Source: Antedon mediterranea (taxonomy: Eukaryota; Echinodermata; Crinoidea; Comatulida; Antedonidae). From it: DNA of 64,000 bases. This document shows, piece after piece, positions 1-12,000 of the stretch. The notes under the pieces were generated by a model. It ran no database searches. It was not told the DNA's origin and saw only the letters and a list, made by a program, of their open reading frames with translations. Position 1 is the stretch's first letter; every line of letters starts with the position of its first letter. The position numbers and the translations under genes were made by a program. The stretch lies in the NCBI RefSeq assembly GCF_964355755.1, contig NC_092679.1, positions 24,304,432 through 24,368,431 of the forward strand, written 5' to 3'.

Positions 1-361
1 ATATCGAGTTCCAACTTCCTTATTCAACTTGTTTTGGTTTTTAGACTTTGCCATCAGCTTATTTACTTATGGTATACTGTATCAACTTTGATTGATGGTC
101 AATGTTGTGACCTAGTGACCTGCTTACAATTTCTATTCGACGAGTTTAGGTCGCAAGAAAATAATCAAGTAATTCCAAATAAAATAAGTTTAATGCAAGT
201 GTATGTAATTAAGCTATGTCGATGTGAATATTAAAAGCTGAATAAATGTCGACCGAGACTTATTCCGAATAATGATCAGTGGTCAGCTTTCCTTTAAATC
301 CATATAAGTGTTTTCTAATTGCAATATACATTATTCACACAGTTTTCATTGTCACTTTTAG

Positions 362-3032
362 GTTACAGATGAAAAGGTTGACCCTAGTATGACATTGCTG
401 AGTTACCTTCGCTTAAAACGTATCCTTTGTTCTATGAATAGAAAATACCAGAGAATGTACACTAAATACATTTCTAAAGACGGAAGCAAAACTCGTTCAA
501 TGATGCGTAAAAATTACAAAACATGTTAAGGTTAAATGGCAACTACTATTTTTAGTTCCTATTATATAATTCTCTAAGCTATTTTACCGATTTTCTATAC
601 TTCTACTCTCTAATTCTTGCTTTGTTTATCGAGGCTGTAAAACCAATTGCTATATTGTAAAAAATGTTAAAACTGAAAAAATTACTGATTCATAAAACAA
701 CACCGATTCTATTGCAAATATAGGCTATAATTTCTTTATACGTCTTAACAATATTTGCACCTATTGGTAACATATGTTGAATTTTCTTTCCAGTTAAGTT
801 TATCATCAGTTATTGTACCTAAAATATTTAGGTTTTACATCAGCTCACCGTGGTTCTTATCATCTTTCCTATAATCAATAATCATCTCTTGTTTTCTTGA
901 TATTCAACTTTAAGTGTATCAGTACACCAATAAGAGAAACGATTTACATTATCAAAGTTTAACTGAGTATTTATCGTTTAAAAGCTCAACAAGTATCATC
1001 TGCATATTTTACAGTAAAACACTTTGTTAAAACTTGGTCATCTATATTAGGTTTACACTCGTAAAACAGAAAATTGTTGCATATCCATTAAAAAAGCATT
1101 GATCCATAAACTAATAAAGACTGGTTTACATCTAAACTATTCATTTTCTTCATTAAAATTCCGACATTATGGATTAAAATTAAAACTTTGTCACGATAGG
1201 TCTAACACTTGCAGAGAGTAACAAACAGACAAACTGGCATAGAATTTACACATTTAACATTGTAATGTGTAATGGAAAAGCTTTATAACCAAATGTACAT
1301 ATTGTTTGATTATACTACTGTCAGAAATCATGTGTGCGTGTCAGTATGTGTAATAACATTTTAATTTCACATTTATGACGTACGTGTATCCTGGAAATTG
1401 TACATACTATCTGATACCAAAAATGTCCTTCAGCGTTTTAGTAGCTTGAAACTTGCACCATATCGTTATATAATGCAATTTGCCACCGTGGATTTTAAAC
1501 ATTATTTACTAGATTCATTTAAAATAAATGTAGATAAATTTAATTGGTACAGAAAAACTTGTACTGATTTAAGTATAAATATATTGCACATTATTACTAT
1601 CAAGCTTAACAAGACAATGTGTAGTAAGATTGACAGGTTCCAAACTTGGTTGTGGTGAAGGAGGTTGTGGTGCCTGCACTGTTATGATATCAAGCTATGA
1701 TAGGCTGACCAAAAAAATAACGTAAGCAAATTTTCAGCCGATTCTCGGTACCGTACATTTTCTATACATTATAAAACGACATCAAACGTAGGCCTACATT
1801 AAAATGATTATACTTTACCCTACAGTTGCAAACGCATAGACCTACGTAGTAACGTTGATATACATCAAAATGCAATAGCCTATGGATGGATACGTCTCCG
1901 TTTAAACAAATGATATGCTTTTAGATTGAATTGAATGATATTTCTTTTATTAGTAACATATCGGCAAATGCTTGCTTGACTCCTATATGTCAAGTACATA
2001 TGATGGCAGTAACGACAGTTGAAGGTATTGGAAGCATAAAAGAAGGACTACACCCAGTCCAGGTATAAAGTGCAATATAATTATCTTCTCAGATTAAGGG
2101 CAAACATTAATTTAAGAGAATAATTAGTAAGATTAATCATCAATCAAAATATATGTCAAAATGTAAGTGCTGTACAGACGTGAAATAGAGGAAGTTCGAT
2201 TCCCGCTCGAGAATTACTTTCGAGAAACGGGAAAAAATATCTTACCAATTAAATACCACTAATTCCCATTCGTATAAATGACAACATTCTACACATTGGC
2301 TTCCACACGCCATAATAATTTAGATAGAATAATGAGATCAGGTTAAAACAAATTATACCATCTATATATTGGCCTATGTATCAAGTGCTGATCAGCATCA
2401 TTCGATAAATAATTGCCATTTTATTTAGGAACGTATTGCAAAAGCTCATGGATCTCAATGTGGTTTCTGTACTCCGGGTATTGTGATGTCAATGTACACT
2501 CTCCTGAGAAACAACCATCAACCTACAATGACAGACATTGAGGATACCTTCCAGGGAAATCTGTGCAGATGTACTGGATATCGACCGATCTTAGAAGGTT
2601 ATAGAACATTCACAAAGGTATTAACATGCCGTATCTTTGTCAATTTTGTCAATAAGTATGAAAATCAACATCAATAACAATCACAAACACACACCCCCGC
2701 CCTTGCACGCACTCATTCGCAATTAAAGAACACAACTTTTTAAAAAATTAAGGATTATGTAAGTGATGGGTCTGCGGACAAAAACTGTTGCCAAATGAAA
2801 GGCAACTTGAAATGCTGTACTGATGATGGTTTGAACGACGGAACACCACAATCTTCTAAAAGTAACTGTTGTCAAATGCGGAATACTGAAAAGAGGCAAG
2901 AAGGTGTACAATCGTGTACTGATGAAAACCAATGCTGTATGATTTCAAATGGGAAGCGCCAGGTACGTTGTTGTTGTTGTTTGCTTATTTCTTCACACAC
3001 ACAACTCTTTAATATGTGGTTCTGAACGCTTA

Positions 3033-3077
<45 letters not shown>

Positions 3078-6000
3078 TGACAGATATCTACAATACTTTT
3101 TCAACCGTCAGAATTTACGGCATACGATCCCACGAAGGAAATCATTTTTCCTCCAGAACTAATTTTGGTAACGTATTATCAATCTGTCTTCTACAAAATT
3201 TTCGTATAAGGGTGGCAAGTATATACACTCACGAGTGGCGGATATACACATATTTGGCGCCAGATAACGACTTTTAAATTCACTAATGGCCCGAATAGGC
3301 TTCTGTGGTCATTATTTATTTATTTATAATACTCTTTTCTATTTAGGCCCTACGTATTTTGAATAATATTAATTTGTCGTACTTGTTTTAAATTGTTAAC
3401 ATGTTGGTGTCTATAAAGATGCTAGAAAAAGAAGACCCACAACTTGTGAAATTCGAAGGCAATGGTTTGACATGGATTAGACCGGTAACTATAGATCAAC
3501 TCTCTGCCGTCAGAAGTCAATTTCCGAATTCAAAACTAGTTTCAGGAAACACCGAAGTTGGTACGTAGCACAGTACATTCCGGTCGAAAAATACAGCATT
3601 AAAATGTCAGTATTGTAGACATAGAATGAATGTATGAAGTGAATTTCTTTCTTTGTAGGTGTTGATATAAAGCTAAAGAAAATGCATTATCCAATGCTAG
3701 TTTCTGTAGCAAACGTTGCTGAGTTAAATACCATTGGTTTATGTGAGACAGGTGTAAATATTGGAGCATCGGTAACACTTTCCCGAATTGAGGATTTTCT
3801 AAAAGATGCGATGGGACAGATTCCAGGTAAGATAACATACACTGAATAAACTATGTCAGTAGTGGTACATTCAACGTCGCGACGGTAAGAATAAGGAATA
3901 GTATTATGTTGTTTGGTTGCCTCGAGGAATACAACAGTTTGTTAAGTCTATGATTTTACACATACCAATTGAGAAACATGCAAGTAATGTCATCACTTAC
4001 TGATCCGTCGTAAGGCGTGTATGTATCGTTTAATCCTGTAACTACAAAAATAACAGTTTTTAAAATGTGCACCACATGATGGACGGTTTCTGAACACAAT
4101 GTCAACGAACTTCAGAAAAACTATACAATCAACAAAGTAACATATTCTTTACTGGTATAGTTTCTTTTTACCTCACACAATACCGATTTTGCTCTAAAAA
4201 CTTTGTTAAATTTTTCATCAGATTACCAATGTAAAGGTTTTGCCGCAGTTGTCGATATGCTTCATTGGTTTTCTGGTCAGCAAATAAGAAACGTTGCGGT
4301 GAGATTTTAAATTATTAATTGCTAAATTCCTAAAATGAACATTAGGCTACCCCGTTGTAATATCACATCAAGATAATATGCAGACTGGGCTAAAACGTGA
4401 ATAAACTATTATACTTGCTCACTGTGAAGAACAACGTATTGGGTTTCTAAAAAGAAGGAATTGTTTGCATGTTGCATTATTGTGAAATACATTATCAAAA
4501 CCAATCATAAATAATTAATAATTTGATTCACTTAATCAGGGTATTGGTGGAAATATAATTACTGGAAGTCCAATATCTGACCTAAACCCAATACTGATGG
4601 CTGCTGGATGCACCCTTGCTTTTGCTGATACAAAAGGTAAGATTCGCTAGTGACACAATAGTTAACCTCAACCTTTTTTCGTGTGATTCCATGAAAAATA
4701 CGTAATAATGAAAAGTCAATAATCATATTTTATAATTATACAATAATATTACATTATGTAATAATGATATGTAATAATGAAAGAGGCGTGCGTTGACCAA
4801 ATTCTCAATTACTATTAATTTTTACGCAGGCGTGCATCGTTCATTACAAATTGCTGAACATTTCTTTACTGGTTACAGACAGAATGCAATGAAACCAAAT
4901 GAAACGCTTGTTTCAATACATATTCCATATACAAAAAAGGTAAACAAAAATACACAATTATATAATTTTGAATTATTATTTATACTCGACTCTGAATATT
5001 AATTCACAATTTGGTGGTAACTTAAAAAAAAAAATTCTTTTATCTTTTCAAAAACAGACGGAACATATTAAAGCGTTCAAGCAAGCACATCGTCGTGATG
5101 ACGACATAGCAATAGTGAATGCTGCATTTAGAGTTGATCTACATGATGGAGTTGTTCATGACTCTTCAATGGCTTTTGGAGGAATGGCGCCCACGACAAA
5201 GATGGCAAAGCAAACAATGAACAAGATAGTTGGAAGGTATAACTCAATGGTAACTCTACAATAACAATGAGCAATGCTCTGCTTCTCTTTTTTTAATTAC
5301 CGTATTTATTCTTTTTTTATTTGATCTGAAAATTGTTTAGTGGATCATTTCGTAAGCTGACCTTGTTACCACTTGAACCTTCCGATTGCGCTGGACAGTT
5401 ATCGCGTCGTTAGAATGTTAAACAAACTTTCGGGTATTATTGTAGCTAAGATAAACTTTAATGAGATACGAAAAATAAATAAGCTTTTGGATAATTTTTT
5501 GTTGTGAAGTGTAGGGCATACAATTGTTTTAAGATTAAGATTACTCAAATGTTAAAAAGAAAATAATGATTAAAGTGGCAATAATAAACAGATATCCATT
5601 GACGTTTTCAAGATCCTAATATAAACATGTTACAAAACTGCAAACTATTGCATATCTTTGTTACATATTCTGTTTATTTTCAGAATATGGGATCAGTCGT
5701 TATTCGATGATGTCATTGCTTCACTTGCCAATGAGATGTCTCTAGAACCTGGCGCTCCAGGTGGTATGACCGAATACAGACAGTCACTTGTCCTAAGCTT
5801 CTTCTTCAAGTTTTACCTCAGATTAAATCAAGAAATACCTAATAAAGTACAGTACAATTGTAGTCCTTTCAATTTGTCATTAAAAGCAATAAAAATAACT
5901 AAACATCACCGGAGGCAACTTCTATTTTCGAAATAGGAATTAATAACTTACACCAAATTTGTTATTTCAACAGACAACGATGTTTAAAAAAACAAAACGT

Positions 6001-9000
6001 ATGAAATCAAATAATTTTTTCCATTGAAAATATATAAAAAAAAACCAATATTTTATTTGCTAAATATTTTTAAAAATGCTAAAAACATATAGTAATTTCT
6101 ATGATCTTTATTCCTGATTTCCTACATTTTAATGTCAATATACATTTTGGAGTGGAGTTGTGGCCTGGTGGTTATGATGCTTGGCTGCCAATCCAAGGGT
6201 CCTGGGTTCAAGTCCTGTCATATGTCAGGATTTTTTCTAATGACAATTTACAACTCCACTCCCAAAGACTTGTAATATAGACTTTGTTTATGTAGAGCAT
6301 TGTGTGTATATGTTTGTCTCGTGAACGGATTGCCACCTTTAAGAAGGATAGTGATTGAATTTGCTTATGGTTATCCTTGGCAATTTGCCTAAATATATAA
6401 AAAAAATGAAATTATTAATGGTTTGTTTTAATTTACAGAACATTCCAAAAGTATCACCATCTGAGACGTCAGCAACGTTTCCCTTCAAAAGAGATGAAGT
6501 AAAAAGCACTCAGATGTTTCAGGTATGTTTTAAAGGTTTAAACACAGACAGTTTTACCATTACAATCGAAACATCTAGACATTCTAAACCAACTGTTAAA
6601 GGAACACATGGTGTACTGCAAACATAACTTTACTACAATTGATTTGTTTTATTACAAAAAAATGTACATAAACTTCTTTCCTTATACTAAATAATTGCAG
6701 GAGGTTGCTAACGATCAGCCACCGATTGATCCAGTAGGTAGACCGTTAGTCCACTTATCAGCTTATCAGCAGGCAACAGGCGAGGCTATCTACGTTGATG
6801 ATATGATACCGTTTCAAAGTAAGAATTAAACTATATAAGTTTCTTTCATTCATCCATAAGAAAATATAGGAAAAAGCATAAAAACATCAATAGAGTAAAA
6901 TATGGACAAAAGGGAAGGAGAGAAAAGGCAACTACATACATGTGGCCGTAATAGGACGCATTGCAAGGACGCGTGAAATGTGAATGAGTTTATAATTTCT
7001 TGATTTGTTTTATGTTAGATGAACTTTACATGGCTGTTGTGTTTAGTCAGAAGGCACATGCACAAATCAAGTAAGAAACATTAATTACACTTGGCAAGCA
7101 TAGGAGAAACTCCAAAATACTCAAATAATACAATTAGAATACTTATTGATTAGTAAATAAACAATAAGGACGAGTCAATCTGTGAGATCGACCAAGAATT
7201 GAACCTAGACTTGTCATTTTGATATATTCTACCATTAGACCACTAACTGATTAATTCAAGAAGTATCAATTAGTTTATAAACGCTAAATGATGAGAAAAT
7301 GTTGGGAACTATGGTCCATCTGTACACACGGCTGGAATGTAAAGATATTTAAAAAAACTTTCCATTGAATAACAGAGATATACAATTCAAAAGCTCTGTC
7401 TACACTATCAAACTAATTTGACAAAAATGTGTGATGTGCCAAAATACAGTAGTGATATGACATCATCGTGCCCATAATGGGCACATCACTTTTTTTGTCA
7501 CATACAATTTAATAGTGTAGTTTTAAGGCATGTTTATGATTATTTTCTTATCTTAAAACCACAATCTCCAGTAAACATTTCTTGTAATTTATTCTATAGA
7601 TGTGTTGACGCTACAGCGGCATTGAGCATGCGTGGTGTGCATGCTTTCATTGACCACAGAGACGTCCCTGGAAGTAACTTGATAGGTGATATCATACAAG
7701 ATGAAGAACTTTTTGCAACTGATAAGGTTGTTTAACTTACTGAGTATTTAAAATCGTTACATAAAAACATAAAGTTAAAGATATATTGTCCATCAAAATC
7801 ATAAATATTAAAGATTTATAAATCAGACTTTAAATAGACCATTTTGAAGTTTTACATAAGTTAATCACTTTCATCAGAAAAAAAATGATTTCACTTATAA
7901 AAATGTATCGATTATAACATGGTGATAGGTAACTTGTATTGGTCAGTACATTGGGGCAATTGTAGCAGATGATAAGGAAATTGCACAGAGAGCCGCTAGG
8001 ATGGTACAAGTGGAATACCAGGATTTGGAGCCTATAATATCTATCGAAGTATGTACAGTAGTTTTAAATTATAGATAACAAGCGTATATAGAGTAATAAT
8101 TATATGCTTGATAAACACATACAGTAGAACAACACTGTAGAATAAAACAATATTTCAAACATTGGACACTGCTTCATTCAAGGCATTTCAAATTTCAAAC
8201 ATTGGAAACTGCTTCATTCAAGGCATTGACACTGCTTCATTCAAGGCATTTCACATTTCAAACATTGGACACTGCTTCATTCAAGGCATTTCACATTTCA
8301 AACATTGGACACTGCTTCATTCAAGGCATTTCACATTTCAAACACGTCTCTTATTTTATTAAATATACTCGCTTTTATTAACTGATGATTAACTTTCAGG
8401 ATGCAATAGAAAAAGAAAGCTATTTCGAACCAGTAAGAATGGAAACAGGTAACATGACAAACGGATTTGAAAGTTCAGATAAGATAATTGAGGGTGAAAT
8501 GAGAATAGGTGAACAGGAACATTTCTATTTGGAGACACAATCATGTATTGCAGTACCGAAGCAAGAAGAAGATTTCATAGAAGTATTTTCTGCTACTCAG
8601 GATCTCCGTTTAGCCCAGGTACGGGTTGTTGTATGTGTTTAAATTAGCCTATACATTTTCCGACAATGGAAAGCAAATTATAGCTACTGTACAACTACAT
8701 CAGTACAGCACACATATTCGTATTAAGAATGGTTATTAAAAATAACTTGATCTTATACATTATAGATTACAATTGCTAATGCATTGGGAGTAAAATACCA
8801 CAAAGTTAATGTTCGTACAAAGCGCCTTGGAGGTGCGTTTGGCGGAAAAGAAACTCAAAGTTGCAACTTATCTGCTGCTCTCGCTATTGCAGCCAAAAAG
8901 TAAGTGTTTTGTTATTTATTTTTAACACTTGGGAGTAGATAGATATCTACAGACTCTTGAAGTTAAATTTAAGCGCAAGGACGTAAACGAAACGCAAATG

Positions 9001-12000
9001 TGTTGACCAATGACAAGCGAGAGATGTAACTCACTTACGTTGCGTTACGTGCTTATCTAGTGGGAACCAAGCATAAGTGAACTAAAAAAAAAAATAAGTG
9101 AACTAAGACCAGATACATAATATGATCATAATTGCTTAATTTTACAAGTAAATTTACAGTAAAATGTATTGTTTATCAAAACTTGGGTGCCAGCAGTTTA
9201 AAATAAGGAAATATGCCTAAATGAACGAATAACATATCTACATTATAAATGGCTATGTGCACCACCTCCTTATTTAGAGTTGGTCGACCAGTGAGGTGTA
9301 TGCTTGACCGGGACGAGGATATGACGAGTACGGGAACCAGACATGCTTTTCTTGGACGTTATAAAGTTGGCTTCTCCAATGATGGTAAAATACAAGCACT
9401 GAAGATTTACCTATACTGTAATTCCGGAAATTCTATGGATTTGTCCCCCGTGGTAATCTTCATAAACTTTTCTAACTTTAGGCTACACTGTTTATGCATC
9501 TTGTCAGATATAGACCTACATAATTATCTAGTTGCTAGAACTTCTTAATCATATTCAATGACAAAATCAAAAGGTCAATTTCTACCCCTAGACATATATA
9601 TCATAGATACATCAAGTGCAATTAGTGTCTAGTAACTGATAGTCAGATATTTCTTTTTTTAAAGTCTACTAATATGCAATGGCAGTCTTTTAACTTCAAA
9701 TGTTGTTGATTTTCTTTATCATTATGATTGATGTTTGTACCAAGAAGTAAATTAAAACCCTACTCATAATATTGCTTTGGTTTTTTTTTCTCAAGAGTAG
9801 AACCTATCTTTAACGAATGGTAATTTGTTAAAGCATTGTTATGGTATTTATCCTATAATTTATTGCTAATGTTACAAAACAATCCCTTTAATTTTATTCC
9901 TAAGGTCATGGATCTTGCTTTGTGGCAATTACAAAATGCTTATTACATCCCTAATATGGATGCATATGGATACTGCTGTAAGACAAACATACCCTCAAAC
10001 ACAGCCTTTAGAGCACTTGGGCGTCCATCAGCTCTTTTGATTATGGAAAACTTGATGAATGAAATATCATATTCGATTGGTGTATCGCAGAACATGGTGC
10101 GTTGACATTTTGAAATACTTTGCATTAGTGGCGTGTGAAGAGGGAGTGTGGGGTGCAAAGATAACATATTAACAATTAATAAATAATTTTAATTCATGTG
10201 CATATCAATGCATACTGAATATATGGTTGCATTGCCTGGTTAAATGGCGGAAAACCCACTAAAGTGGATTGATAAACTTCTTTACATGTCAAATATCCTT
10301 ACTACTGTAGCAAGAGGTTAAACATTCTGCCCTTGCAGTCTTATAAAGGGAAATGTTTGTTTTATGGGCCAAATTTGGTAGATCTTACCCATCTAAATTT
10401 CTAAGCCTCTAAATTTCTAAAGTATATAATAAATAAGCAACCTTTCAGGTACGGGAGTTAAACTTTCTAAAAGAAGAGCAGATGACATGCTACAATCAAA
10501 CAGTTGACGACGTGCACTTGGTAAAGAGGTGTTGGGATGAATGCTTGTTAAAAAGTGATTATACAGAAAGGCAATCAAAGGTTGCCAACTTCAACAGGTA
10601 GGACTGTATTTTTGAAGTCACTGATACCAGATTCTGTAGAATACTAGAACAGCCAATCGATCAAGTCATAAACATTCTAAACAAAGTTCTTTGAAAGTTG
10701 TATTAAGTAAACTTATTTTTTTATGCATTTAGATCAAATAGATGGAAAAAGAGAGGGTTGTCTATCATTCCACTTCTATATGGAGTTGGGTTTCCTGCAA
10801 TTCAAATGGATAAGGTTTGCCAATTTAATTCAATTGTACACTGTATGCATTCTCCCACATTTTACATTTTAATTGGAATGTGTAAGAAAGTATTATACAA
10901 CATGGTGTTTATGTTCAAATATTGTAGTAGTGACTACATTACGAATTTTTAATTTCTATGTCGGAGCTAATTCAATAGCTGTCAACCATTATTAATCATA
11001 ATTAATAATGCTTTTTGTTTACAGGCAGGAGCATTTGTCATTATCTATCAAGACGGCAGTGTTTTACTGTCTCACGGTGGAGTTGAGATGGGACAGGGAT
11101 TGTATACCAAAATGATTCAGGTCGCAAGTCGTACCTTGAAAATTCCATCTGATCAGATTTACACAGAGGAAACGTCAACAAACAAAGTTCCGAATACTTC
11201 TCCAACTGCTGGAAGTGTCAGTTCAGACATAAACGGAATGGCTGTTAAGGTGATACGTTTATTAATAAAATCTAAAGGTTCCTTGTGAACAATCTAAGGA
11301 GCCATGTTTTACGTTTACAAAACATGGTTTTGTATGAATATTTTGTGTTTTTTTGCACCCCTACCCTCATATATTTTGATAATTAAGTTCTGTTATTAAA
11401 CATTAATTACGAATTGTGCTCTTTTTTTTAAGATCGCATGCGAAAAACTATACCAACGACTTGAGCCATACAGAAGACAGGAACCGGACAAAACATGGAG
11501 TGACTGGGTGAATAAATAAGAAATATTTTTTACAAAAAACGCTGCTCGCTTATTGAAAAATATTTTTTATTTCAAATGTTTTTTAATGTGTCATTTTATT
11601 GTCACATAATAGTTATTTTACCTGAAAAAATGTAATTTAAAGCAACAAATACCTAAATTGTCTGTCAGACAATGGTTTTTGGGTTTCTTTTCTTTTTTTA
11701 TATGTGAATAAATATTATTTTTTTGTTACAGAAGTGAATACTCAATTTCTGTCACTTTAGTTAATTTTATTGCTAAGGTCATATCTGGGGGTCACTTCAT
11801 CACCCTAGATATTTCAATTGTGAAGTATCCTATTACAAACACAAACTGGACTGTTTCGATAATAATTCAATGAATATCTGACAGTGAATATACCAGAAAT
11901 GCTTAGGGATTTGTAATTTTAGCATGACATGTCCTAATAGACTCTTTCCCAGACGTTTTTTGGGTCTACTGTAGCAGCTGGAATCAATAAATCATAGTGG

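Noticed and set aside
1-361. First exon of XDH-A inside the window
   Set aside because: No frame resembling the XDH-B exon 1 peptide followed by a donor is present, so exon 1 is taken to lie upstream; this stretch looks intronic.
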